Assembly: GCF_900455735.1 (NCBI RefSeq)
Contig: NZ_UAUI01000024.1
Coordinates: 124,001-188,000 of the forward strand
Direction of reading: 5' to 3'
From: Rhodococcus wratislaviensis
GTDB lineage: Bacteria > Actinomycetota > Actinomycetes > Mycobacteriales > Mycobacteriaceae
DNA: 64,000 nucleotides
Shown here: positions 33,377 through 41,582 of the stretch, in pieces
How the letters are laid out: each line of letters begins with the position of its first letter
Numbering within the stretch: position 1 is the first letter of the stretch
Position numbers and translations under genes: made by a program
The notes under the pieces: generated by a model
Seen by the model: the letters and a program-made list of their open reading frames with translations, nothing else
Databases searched by the model: none
What the model was told of the DNA's origin: nothing

Positions 33377-33940
33377 ATGCGGAAACTGACCTTCGGCATG
33401 AACGTGAGCCTGGACGGTTACATCGCCGCGCCCGGCGACGACCTCGGCTGGGGTGTGCCGAGCGACGAACTGTTCCAGTGGTGGTCCGACCGGGTGAGGG
33501 CGACAGGCACGGCGCTGTACGGGCGCAAATTGTGGGAGACGATGAGCTCCCACTGGCCGACCGCCGACCAGCAGCCGGCTGCCACGCCGGCGGAGATCGA
33601 GTTCGCCCGCCGCTGGCGGGACATGCCGAAGGTGGTGTTCTCCTCGACGACCAGCACAGTCGACTGGAACACCCGCCTGGTCACCGGCGACGCGGTCACC
33701 GAGATCGGCCGGCTCAAGGCTGAGGACGGCGGCCCCATGGATATCGGCGGTGCCACACTCGCCGCAGTGGCCATGCGGGAGGGGCTGATCGACGAGTACG
33801 TGATCGTCACCCATCCGGTCCTGATAGGTGGCGGCACGCCGTTCTTTGCGGCCCTGGACAACTGGGTGAACCTGACCCTGGTGGAGACCGGGACGTTCCC
33901 TGACGGCGTGGTCCTGACCAGGTACGAGACCAGGCGCTGA
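33377..33940 (+). CDS. RibD C-terminal/dihydrofolate reductase-family protein
   Basis: The 187-residue protein has the pattern of the RibD C-terminal domain seen in small DHFR-like proteins: MRKLTFGMNVSLDGYIAAPGDD, TALYGRKLWETM, KVVFSSTTSTVDWNTRLV, DIGGATLAAVAMREGLIDEY, and VLIGGGTPFF. It probably reduces a pterin- or pyrimidine-like substrate with NADPH. ATG 33377 is preceded by GGGAGG. A strong hairpin follows its stop. Confidence 0.88.
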   Translation: MRKLTFGMNVSLDGYIAAPGDDLGWGVPSDELFQWWSDRVRATGTALYGRKLWETMSSHWPTADQQPAATPAEIEFARRWRDMPKVVFSSTTSTVDWNTRLVTGDAVTEIGRLKAEDGGPMDIGGATLAAVAMREGLIDEYVIVTHPVLIGGGTPFFAALDNWVNLTLVETGTFPDGVVLTRYETRR

Positions 33941-33952
33941 GTACCCAACCTC

Positions 33953-33979
33953 GGGGCGGCCCGGGCTTCGGGCCGCCCC
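33953..33979. terminator. 11-bp GC hairpin after the RibD-like gene
   Basis: GGGGCGGCCCG and CGGGCCGCCCC form a perfect 11-bp stem around GGCTT, 12 bp after the stop at 33940. It is a clear terminator without a U tract, and may also serve the convergent DUF1254 gene. Confidence 0.8.
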
Positions 33980-34118
33980 AGGATCTCGTGGCGCTGTGTG
34001 TCGAGGCGATCGTGATACCCAGTTGAGGAGCGGCTGCTGATCGGCGGCAACCAAGCAGAGGGTTTCGGCGACAATCCCGGCGATCCGATCTGCGAACGCG
34101 AGGCATCGGTCGAGTGGG

Positions 34119-35480
34119 CTACTGCACCGGCTCGAGCGGCGGCTGCGTCCATGCTCCGTCCAGTGCCTCGGCTTTGGGCCAGTACAGGCGCATGAACATG
34201 GCGAACGGTCCGCGAGGTGCGGGAAGCCAGTTCGACTCCTTCTCGGTGCCCGGCGACTCTGCCTGAATGTAGAGGGTGAGGCCGCCGTCGGGATCGCGCT
34301 GCAGCTGCGGCAGCATCGGCGAGTTGATGAGGTACCGGTTGAGGGGGTTGGCGACGAGCAGGCTCGCCGGCATTTCATACATCGTCAGGGACCAGAATGC
34401 GTTGACGGGCGGAAGTTGGCCCGGCGCGAAGCGCAGCGTGTAGCGAGTTCGGCTGGCGTCCAGCGCCGTCCCGTTCGCATCCACGTTATAGGCCGGATAC
34501 AGGGCTTCGTCTTTCGAGTTACCGTATATTCCCAGTACTGCGCCCGCCATCCGGTAGAGGTAGTTGTTGTCGAGGAATCCGCGTGTTCCAAAGACGTCAC
34601 CGGCGGTGACCTCGCCCGTGTTCACCTTCGTCTTTTCGAGGTCCGCGAACGCTGCCCAGGCGTCGGCTATGCCGTCCTCGACGGCCTGGGTCACCTCGGG
34701 AGAGAGTGAACTCGCGTCGAAAGTCCTTCCAGCGCCGATGCCGAGCGGGGCGAACCGCGCCATCAGGTCCGTTTCGGAGGGGTCCGTCGGACAGAACTGC
34801 AGAACAAAATTCAGGATGTCGAAGAACGCCGGCGAGGTGCGCTCCTGTTCGGCGGTGAGCGGCGTGATGAAGTCGACCGTCGGTGCCGGTGCGGGCGCGG
34901 GTGTTCCCAGGAAATCCGACAGGGGTTGCACCGTGTAGCCGGCCTGGACGTTCATCACGTTGTCGAGGTCGGCCGGGTCGAACAGCTGCGTTCGATAGGC
35001 CGCGAGGACGAACTCCGTGGCGGAAGGGATCACTGCCGTGATCCCCGCCGGTGTCTCTCCCTGCCAGCCCGCACCGGCAATGAGATAGCTGCCGCCGCCG
35101 TTGCCGGTGGTGCGGCTTCCGAGGTAGTGGAAGTTGAAGGTGTAGAGGTCGATGAGCTGAACCGAGAAATATCGGCTCTCGTCGATTTCCGGCACGGTGA
35201 GCACGACCGGCTCGGCGCGAAGGTCCAAGCCGGCCATGGAGTACGGTGTGTCCGAGTTCGGGGTCTGGATCGTCTTGTCCTCCGGTGTGAAGACGCGCCC
35301 CATGTTTCGGATCTGGTTCCAGGGCGCCTTGTACTCGGAGTCGGCGCTGTCGACGAAATAGGAATACTGGACACGGTAACTGTCGACCATCGGGAACCCG
35401 TAGATGTACGCCTCCTTGGCGATGGAGCGCGCCTCGTCAGATGTGATGGAATGGGAAAGTTCTGCGTTCATTGCATTCAC
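34119..35480 (-). CDS. DUF1254/DUF1214-domain protein
   Basis: The 453-residue protein has an N-terminal DUF1254 part (EAYIYGFPMVDSYRVQYSYF, TPNSDTPYSMAGLDLRAEPVVLTVP, RYFSVQLIDLYTFNFHYLG). A C-terminal DUF1214 part follows (RYTLRFAPGQLPPVNAFWSLTMYEMP, RYLINSPMLPQLQRDPDGGLTLYIQ, and FAMFMRLYWPKAEALDG). The molecular function of this family is unsettled. No clear signal peptide is present, unlike many homologues. A LysR-type pseudogene lies divergently about 400 bp away and was probably its regulator. ATG 35471 is an alternative start. Confidence 0.88.
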   Translation of the reverse strand: MNAMNAELSHSITSDEARSIAKEAYIYGFPMVDSYRVQYSYFVDSADSEYKAPWNQIRNMGRVFTPEDKTIQTPNSDTPYSMAGLDLRAEPVVLTVPEIDESRYFSVQLIDLYTFNFHYLGSRTTGNGGGSYLIAGAGWQGETPAGITAVIPSATEFVLAAYRTQLFDPADLDNVMNVQAGYTVQPLSDFLGTPAPAPAPTVDFITPLTAEQERTSPAFFDILNFVLQFCPTDPSETDLMARFAPLGIGAGRTFDASSLSPEVTQAVEDGIADAWAAFADLEKTKVNTGEVTAGDVFGTRGFLDNNYLYRMAGAVLGIYGNSKDEALYPAYNVDANGTALDASRTRYTLRFAPGQLPPVNAFWSLTMYEMPASLLVANPLNRYLINSPMLPQLQRDPDGGLTLYIQAESPGTEKESNWLPAPRGPFAMFMRLYWPKAEALDGAWTQPPLEPVQ

Positions 35481-35879
35481 CGTCCGGTTTTTGCCTGAGC
35501 ATTGATGCCGTCATTGCGCGGGAGGATCTCACCCGCTCGCCTTCCAAGAGTCTTGTTGACGCGACCTCGCGGTGATCCTTGTTCGGCTCGTGCCCGCGCT
35601 GAGCGTGGTGTGTCAGCCGAGCGCCTTCGCCTCGAGGACGTCGAACTCCGCCCGGCTGATGGTGGAGCAGTCTCTCCATGCTCATCGCGACTCGATCCTC
35701 GGACACACTTCTCCATTGTGTGCTTGTGGCGCCCGGAAATTTGGCAGATCCCTGCCTCCGTCCGTCGATGGGACCCACCACGTGGAGGATCGTTGACCGG
35801 TCAGCGATCCCCTTGCGGTGTTTCATGAGGTCAATGCCCCGAAATGGTTGAATGAGAGACAAACCCAAACTGCGCATAA
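35481..35879. other. Divergent intergenic region, about 400 bp
   Basis: No convincing gene is present. It separates the DUF1254 gene from the LysR remnant and contains a dispersed repeat copy at 35793-35820 (GTTGACCGGTCAGCGATCCC, then CTTGCGG). It probably holds the DUF1254 promoter and possibly lost LysR sites. Confidence 0.5.
35793..35820. repeat. Dispersed intergenic repeat upstream of the LysR remnant
   Basis: TTGACCGGTCAGCGATCCCC followed by TTGCGGTG matches the core of the family well. Confidence 0.55.
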
Positions 35880-36565
35880 GTGTCCAGAGCAGATCATGTC
35901 GTGTGCCATTCGTTTCACGAGACACGGCGCGTCACACGAACTGCCGAGCGCCTCTCGCTCACCCAGCCGTCGGTCAGCCATTCCCTGAGGCTTCGTGAGG
36001 CGTTCGAGGCCATCGACACCACGGTGAGCGGTGTGGGCCAGTTCGATCCCGCGACGTCGCGCCGCACCTTCCGACTCCACGCCACCGACCTCGGTGAAGT
36101 GAGTCTGCTGCCGCCGGAGACTGCTCCGGGGGTCGACGTCCACATCATTCCGCTCAACATCGCCGTGGTCGAGACCGAACTCCGGCAAGGGCAAGCCGAC
36201 GCCGTCATCTGCACCCACGTCGCCGTCGACGTGAGCGCCGGCCACACGGACGTCGACAGATCGTTGTCCTTGCACGGCCACTCACACGACGTCGCGTTAC
36301 GCATCGCGCATTTCGCGGCCCTCCACAGCTGATCGAGAAGGCGCCCCATCTCTCGATCATCCCCCGGTCGGTGTCCGACAAGTTCTCCCGGATGGCCGAC
36401 GTGAAAACGTTCGAACTACCGTTTTCCGTTCCAGCGATGGAGACTTCGCTCTATACCCTCAAGAAGGTGCTTCCGGACCCCGGCACTGAATGGTTCCGTG
36501 CCACCGTGAGGAAAGCCTTGGGCGCCGCGACGAACCGGGATCCGGATGTGGTTACCGCGCGGTGA
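35880..36565 (+). pseudogene. LysR-type regulator remnant
   Basis: A frame from 35880 keeps the HTH core ETRRVTRTAERLSLTQPSVSHSL. It then jumps, with the expected middle of the HTH linker missing, to ATSRRTFRLHATDLGEVSLLP and VDVHIIPLNIAVVETELRQGQADAVI, all LysR substrate-domain landmarks. After a frame change, LIEKAPHLSIIPRSVSDKF and LYTLKKVLPDPGTEWFRATV form a normal LysR C terminus. The N-terminal strand and several internal blocks are lost, so the gene is dead. Its end overlaps the nitroreductase-like gene on the other strand by 14 bp. Confidence 0.85.
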
Positions 36566-37013
36566 GTCGGATCACGGGGTATTCCCGGTCGGATTTGCTC
36601 TGGTACTTCGCGATGCGGGGCTGGGCGGTGGCGATGCGCTGCCATGCCTGCTCACGCTCGGCGCCGTCGAGCTGCTGCGGGATCACCGGCGTGGCGTCGT
36701 GACCGGGCAATTCGATCGACGCCTTGTCGGGGTGCGCCATCAGATTGGCGTGCCAGTCCGGGTTCTGGCTCCCGCCGCCCGACGCGACGACCAGCCGGGC
36801 ATCGTCACCGTCGTCGAACCACGCCACCGGCGATTGCCGCGGCTGTCCGCTGCGACGACCGACCGTGTTCAGGATCAGCACGTCCATGCCCATGAACTGG
36901 CCGCGGCCGCGTCGGATCTTGCGGTTCATGCGGGCGTTCATCTTTCGCTGCATCCACCGTGAGAACGCTCCGGGGGTGCCTGGCTTCCGCTTGCCTGCCT
37001 GGTTGTTCGTCAT
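36552..37013 (-). CDS. Nitroreductase/deazaflavin-dependent oxidoreductase (Ddn family)
   Basis: The 153-residue protein fits the F420-dependent Ddn-like family: GAFSRWMQRKMNARMNRKIRRG, MDVLILNTVGRRSGQPRQSPVAWFDDGD, LVVASGGGSQNPDWHANLMAHP and IATAQPRIAKYQSKSDREYPVIRL. It probably reduces a quinone-like or nitro compound with F420H2. The start is ATG 37013; the frame open to 37052 adds Arg-rich residues that are not conserved. It overlaps the end of the LysR remnant. Confidence 0.9.
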   Translation of the reverse strand: MTNNQAGKRKPGTPGAFSRWMQRKMNARMNRKIRRGRGQFMGMDVLILNTVGRRSGQPRQSPVAWFDDGDDARLVVASGGGSQNPDWHANLMAHPDKASIELPGHDATPVIPQQLDGAEREQAWQRIATAQPRIAKYQSKSDREYPVIRLTAR

Positions 37014-37185
37014 CCGCTTCTCCCATCGGTCACTTCGCCTCGCGACATCCACGACTGAGCCGCCTGCTCTGCGGCTCTCGGCAATGACGCTAGTGCGGCC
37101 CGGTGGTCGGCGCTTCTCGATTCCTGATCGGTTCGGTCATCGCTACCGATGACCGAACCGGGATCGCCATCGTCGCCACTCGACG

Positions 37186-38028
37186 TCAGCCGACTGCCCT
37201 GTGTCCCAATGCGTCGATTGCCTCGGTCACCTCGGGGACGGCCCCGGCCGTGACGTCGTCGAGGCCCGGCACGGATCGGTAGCTCACGCGTACGACCCCG
37301 TCGGTGCAGTCGTACTCGACGATGCCGAGTTGGTGGAGCGGCCCGGGCAGCGCGTCACCGTCGCCGGCCACGAACCCGGTGGACGGCGCCCAGACCTCGA
37401 GCGTGTCACCCCGTCGCGTCTGCCGATAGCAGTGCAGGTGCCCACTGCCGACGGCAGCGAGTGACACCTTTCCGAGGGCCGTGAGCAACCGGGTGCGGGA
37501 TTCCCCGATGTCGACGGCATGCCCGACGGGTTCGTCGACCGCGCTCCAGATCGGCTTGTGCAGGAAAACGATCACCCGCTGCGACTCGGGGACGTCCGCG
37601 GCGACGTCTTCGATCCAGGCCCACTGCCTGGTCTCCCGGTCGAGACCGGAACCGAAGAGCTCGCTGTTCAATCCGAGGACCGTCCAGTTGTCGGCGTCGT
37701 GGCGCCAGTGATCGGGCCCCCACACCGTCTCGAAGGCGGCGATCCGCTCATCGGTGACGCCGATTCCCTGCCAGGGAGCGGAGCCCGGCTCACCGATGTC
37801 GTGGTTGCCGGGCACGACGAGCACCGGCGCGGTGAACCGCTGCATCAGTGTGTGGGCGTGCGCTCGGTCGTCGACATCGTCGGGATGGATGATCACGATG
37901 TCGCCGGAGTGCACGACGAGATCGGGACGGACCTGATTGTTCACGTAGTCGACGACGAGCTCGAAGTTCTGCTGGGTGCGCCCGCCGCGGGCGGACAGGT
38001 GCGTGTCGCTGATCTGGACGATCTTCAT
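37186..38028 (-). CDS. Calcineurin-type metallophosphoesterase (first of two)
   Basis: This 280-residue cytoplasmic phosphoesterase has the two-metal motifs in order: QISDTHLS, HSGDIVI, PGNHDIGE, VFLHKPIW and GSGHLHCY. It resembles CpdA/YmdB-like diesterases. ATG 38028 follows GAAGGAGC. It is the last gene of the RpiR-ABC operon, 29 bp after the permease. The substrate is probably the phosphodiester or monoester imported by the transporter; the exact bond cleaved cannot be told. Confidence 0.92.
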   Translation of the reverse strand: MKIVQISDTHLSARGGRTQQNFELVVDYVNNQVRPDLVVHSGDIVIIHPDDVDDRAHAHTLMQRFTAPVLVVPGNHDIGEPGSAPWQGIGVTDERIAAFETVWGPDHWRHDADNWTVLGLNSELFGSGLDRETRQWAWIEDVAADVPESQRVIVFLHKPIWSAVDEPVGHAVDIGESRTRLLTALGKVSLAAVGSGHLHCYRQTRRGDTLEVWAPSTGFVAGDGDALPGPLHQLGIVEYDCTDGVVRVSYRSVPGLDDVTAGAVPEVTEAIDALGHRAVG

Positions 38029-38057
38029 CGGAGCTCCTTCGGGTTGTGTTCGGCCGA

Positions 38058-38951
38058 TCATTTGAGGCCCGACCGGACGAATGCGTCGCGCACGTAGCGC
38101 TGGAGGAACAGGTAGATCAGAAAGATGGGCAGGCACGCGAGGCCGGACGCGGCCATCACCGCACCCCAGTTGTTGCCTTCCGCGCCGAGGAAGCCGCGAA
38201 TTCCGATCTGGACGACCGCATTCGACTGCCGCATGATCAGCGAAGGCCACAGGTACTCGTTCCATGCCGAGATGAACAACATGATGCCGAGCGCCGCGAG
38301 CGCCGGTCTCATGTTGGGCAGCACCACCTTCCACAGGGTTGACCACGAGTTCTGGCCGTCGATCTGGGACGCGTCCAGCAACTCTCGCGGAAACGCCTCC
38401 ATGTGCTGGCGCATCAACAGAACACCGAAGGCCGAGCACAGATTCGGGATCACGATGCCGGCAACGGTATTCAGCAGATCCATCTGTGAGATGAGAAGGT
38501 AGTTCGGAATCATGGTGACCTGGAACGGCACCAGCCACGATCCCACGAACAGCAGAAACAGCACCTGCTTCCCGAAGAACGTCCACCGCGCGAAGGCGTA
38601 GGCGGCCAGGATCGCGACCAGAAGCTGGCTGACGGACATCGCCAGCGCCATGACGAACGTGTTGACGAGCATCGACGCCATCGGAATGGTCTCCCACACG
38701 TAGCGGAAGTTGTCCAGACTGAACGGGGACGGTACCGGGCTGACCGACAGGGAGTCCTCGGGACGACGGAATGCGGTGGCGAACATCCAGTACACCGGGA
38801 AGATACTGAACACGGTGACGGCGGCGAGCACCACGTGCCCGGTCGCCACCCGGCTGCGGGAACGGGTGGCGACCGGGGCGTCGCCGGGATCGCGGGTCGG
38901 GGCGGCGACGGTGGTCGATCGGGCCGGCGCATCGACGAGTGCAAAAGCCAT
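38058..38951 (-). CDS. ABC sugar-type permease (MalG/UgpE-like)
   Basis: The 297-residue membrane protein has six predicted spans and the EAA loop ELLDASQIDGQNSWSTLWKVVLPNMRPAL, which docks the ATPase. The N-terminal part (PVYWMFATAFRRPEDSL) is typical of the second permease of CUT1 carbohydrate or glycerophosphate importers. ATG 38951 begins 8 bp after the stop of the first permease gene. Together they form the membrane pore. Confidence 0.93.
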   Translation of the reverse strand: MAFALVDAPARSTTVAAPTRDPGDAPVATRSRSRVATGHVVLAAVTVFSIFPVYWMFATAFRRPEDSLSVSPVPSPFSLDNFRYVWETIPMASMLVNTFVMALAMSVSQLLVAILAAYAFARWTFFGKQVLFLLFVGSWLVPFQVTMIPNYLLISQMDLLNTVAGIVIPNLCSAFGVLLMRQHMEAFPRELLDASQIDGQNSWSTLWKVVLPNMRPALAALGIMLFISAWNEYLWPSLIMRQSNAVVQIGIRGFLGAEGNNWGAVMAASGLACLPIFLIYLFLQRYVRDAFVRSGLK

Positions 38952-38959
38952 GGGATGTC

Positions 38960-39913
38960 CTAGTTGTCGTAGAAGCTCAGTCGGTCCGACACACGAACGA
39001 ACACGACGGCGATCAGGCCGAAGCCCAGAAAGAACAGGGTTCCCGCAGCAGCCGACAATCCTGCGTCGAAATTCTGGAATCCGAACTGGTACAGCAGGTA
39101 ATAGATGTTGGTGGAGGCACCGCTGGGGCCGCCCTGCGTGACGATGTCGATGATCGGGTACGCCCACTGCGCGCCCAGCAGTATCGTCATGAGTCCGAGG
39201 AACACGATCGTCGGGGACAGCAGCGGCAGTGTGATCTTGCGGGTGATCGTCGCTTGTGACGCTCCGTCCAGGGCCGCCGCCGACGCGTAGTCGGGATTGA
39301 TCCCGGCCAGCCCGGCGGAGATGACGAGTACACCGAAGCCAAGCATCTGCCACCCGACGATCAGCACGACACCGAGCATCGCGAGGCCGGGTTCTCGGAA
39401 GACGTTGCCCAATTCGAAACCCAGAGTCGCGGCCACCCGCGGGATCGTGCCTCCCTCGGGGTTGAACAGCCACCGCCAGATTGCGCTGCCGGCCACCGGG
39501 GTGATGAGGAACGGGACGAAGATCAAGGCCTGGTAGAGCGTCTTCCATCGTCCGGCAACACGGTTCGACAGCAGCGCGACGACCATCGGCAGCAGCAACG
39601 AGAACACCATGAACGCGAGGACGTACACAATCGTGTTCCGCAGTGCCTGATGGAGTTCGGGCAGCGACAGTACGCGAGCGTAGTTGTCCATGCCCACCGG
39701 AACCTTCGGACTGGTGGGCACCATGTTCCATTTGTAGAACGACAGGCCGATGGTCTCCCCGAGCGGCTTGTAGATCCACACGATCAGAAGGACGACGGCG
39801 GGCAGGAGGTAGAGATACGGCGCGAGACCGCGTCGCACCAGGCCGACCCGCGACGGAGCTGTCGGCATCTCGGCGTGGACGGAGGCGGTCGCGGCCGGAA
39901 CTTCGACGAACAT
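38960..39913 (-). CDS. ABC sugar-type permease (MalF/UgpA-like)
   Basis: The 317-residue protein has six spans, beginning LAPYLYLLPAVVLLIVWIYKPL. The EAA loop is ASAAALDGASQATITRKITLPLLSPTI. The start ATG overlaps the stop of the metallophosphoesterase upstream (ATGA), so the two are translationally coupled. It pairs with the permease at 38058. Confidence 0.93.
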   Translation of the reverse strand: MFVEVPAATASVHAEMPTAPSRVGLVRRGLAPYLYLLPAVVLLIVWIYKPLGETIGLSFYKWNMVPTSPKVPVGMDNYARVLSLPELHQALRNTIVYVLAFMVFSLLLPMVVALLSNRVAGRWKTLYQALIFVPFLITPVAGSAIWRWLFNPEGGTIPRVAATLGFELGNVFREPGLAMLGVVLIVGWQMLGFGVLVISAGLAGINPDYASAAALDGASQATITRKITLPLLSPTIVFLGLMTILLGAQWAYPIIDIVTQGGPSGASTNIYYLLYQFGFQNFDAGLSAAAGTLFFLGFGLIAVVFVRVSDRLSFYDN

Positions 39914-40776
39914 CAGATGCCGGGCGCCGTGAGCTGCTCGATCGACTGCCGAATTTCGTCCGCAGTCATCTCGTACACCGTGGGGGACACGTCGAGCGGG
40001 ACCACCGTGTGCAGGACACGGTCGCGGTAGACGTGCACCATGTTGAAACCCTGGGCGCCGTCCTGGCCGCGGATGCTGCCCCGGTCGACGAGGAGGTCCT
40101 GGGTGTAGCAGGTCGCCGACGCGACGGACACCGGGATGCCCGCGAACGTGCACGTCGTGGAGAAGTGCAGGTGTCCGGCGAGGATTCCGCGGACGTCTGT
40201 CCCCGCCAGCACGGTCTCGAGCCGGTGCTGTTCCTTCAACTCCACCGACTCGATGGCGTCGAGCAGGCCCGGCACCGGCGGATGGTGCAGGGCGAGCAGG
40301 GTGCCGTGCGGTGCCGGCTCAGCCAGGACGCCCGTCAGCCAGGCGAGCTGTTCGTCGCTGATCAGCCCGTGGTGGTGACCCGGAACCGTGCTGTCCAGCA
40401 CGATGATCCGCAATCCGTTGACATCGACGACCGAGTCGACCGAGTCCTGGGTGGGTTCGGCGTCGAGGAGGCCGCTCCGGAAGGCGGGCCGGGCGTCGTG
40501 GTTGCCCATCACCCAGATCACCTTCGCGCCGAGGCGCTCCGCGGCGGGCTCGACGATCCGGCGCAGACGCACGTACGCCTCGGGCTCGCCCCTGTCGGCG
40601 AGGTCGCCGGTGAACACGATGGCCTCGGGCCGCCGGCCGGCCCTCTCGAGCCGCTCGAACAGCCGGGAGAGGTTGGCGTCACTGTCGACCGAATCATGGA
40701 GCAGGGTGCCGTCGGTGACGAAGTGGGTGTCGCTCACATGCAGGATGTAGTGGTCGGGCTCCCCGTACTGGGACAT
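39913..40776 (-). CDS. Calcineurin-type metallophosphoesterase (second, CpdA-like)
   Basis: The 287-residue protein carries HVSDTHFV, FTGDLADRGEPEAY, VMGNHDAR, LALHHPPVP and LAGHLHFST, the ordered metal-binding motifs of class III phosphodiesterases such as CpdA. Its stop overlaps the permease start. It differs clearly from the phosphoesterase at 37186, so the operon holds two distinct phosphoesterases; they may attack a diester and its monoester product in turn (inference). Confidence 0.93.
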   Translation of the reverse strand: MSQYGEPDHYILHVSDTHFVTDGTLLHDSVDSDANLSRLFERLERAGRRPEAIVFTGDLADRGEPEAYVRLRRIVEPAAERLGAKVIWVMGNHDARPAFRSGLLDAEPTQDSVDSVVDVNGLRIIVLDSTVPGHHHGLISDEQLAWLTGVLAEPAPHGTLLALHHPPVPGLLDAIESVELKEQHRLETVLAGTDVRGILAGHLHFSTTCTFAGIPVSVASATCYTQDLLVDRGSIRGQDGAQGFNMVHVYRDRVLHTVVPLDVSPTVYEMTADEIRQSIEQLTAPGI

Positions 40777-40801
40777 GAAATTTCTCCTGTGGAAGTGGAT
40801 G

Positions 40802-41551
40802 TCAGGCGACGAGTGCGCCGCGCAGGTCGTCGAGTTCACGCTCGGTCATGCCGTGGTCGAGGAGGAAGTCGCGGACGCCGCCGTGCGCGGTGGCGATCGA
40901 GTCGAGGGTCGTGCGCATCAACACGGCCGGGCTGGCGCCGACCAGGTGATCGACGTCCACGCCGTCGGGAAGACCGCGGGCTCGCATCTTCTCGGCCATG
41001 CCGAGCGCCCAGTCGCCGGCCAGCAGAACCTCGGACATCGCGTAGTCGGCGACGATGTCCCGTTGATCGGCACCCACCGCCGCGAGTGTCAGAGCGACGA
41101 CCAGACCGGTGCGATCCTTTCCCGCGGTGCAGTGAACGACGGTCGGGTCGTCGCCCGAGGCGGCGATGGCACGCACGGCGCGGGTCAAACGATGTCCGTA
41201 GTTCTCGACCATGTCGCGGTAGACGACCGCGAGGTCGAAATTCGCGCCGTCGAGGTCGACCTCGCCCTCGTACACCGGCAGATGTTCCACCCGGTGTCCG
41301 ACGCCGTCGAGGGCGCTCGGGCTGTCGTCCAGCTCCTGCTGTTCGCGGAGGTCGATGACGAGAGCAAGTTTCCGCTCGCGAAGGAGGTCACGGGCCGGCT
41401 GGTCGAGCCGGTGAAGCGCGTCCGAACGGAACAGCTTGTTCCACTTGGTGGTTCCGGTGTCCGTCGGGAACCCCCCGAGATCGCGGAAGTTGTAGGTGCC
41501 GGTCAGATTCAGGCGTCGATGGTTCGTCGACGCAGGCAGTGTGCTGGTCAT
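40802..41551 (-). CDS. Tyrosine-phosphatase-like protein
   Basis: The 249-residue protein has the CX5R active site HCTAGKDRTG (Cys141, Arg147) and the N-terminal NFRDLGGFPT typical of bacterial dual-specificity/tyrosine phosphatases such as mycobacterial PtpB. It probably dephosphorylates a small molecule or lipid rather than protein, given its place in a transport operon (inference). ATG 41551 starts the conserved part; the stop lies 25 bp before the next gene. Confidence 0.92.
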   Translation of the reverse strand: MTSTLPASTNHRRLNLTGTYNFRDLGGFPTDTGTTKWNKLFRSDALHRLDQPARDLLRERKLALVIDLREQQELDDSPSALDGVGHRVEHLPVYEGEVDLDGANFDLAVVYRDMVENYGHRLTRAVRAIAASGDDPTVVHCTAGKDRTGLVVALTLAAVGADQRDIVADYAMSEVLLAGDWALGMAEKMRARGLPDGVDVDHLVGASPAVLMRTTLDSIATAHGGVRDFLLDHGMTERELDDLRGALVA

Positions 41552-41582
41552 TGTGTCGGTGTCTCGTCCTGTTCGGAGGTGG

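Noticed and set aside
33359..34378. A 339-codon minus frame covering the RibD-like gene
   Set aside because: It opposes a recognised gene and shows no family blocks. A short piece near 34000-34100 (FADRIAGIVAETLCLV) looks protein-like but is too short to support a remnant.
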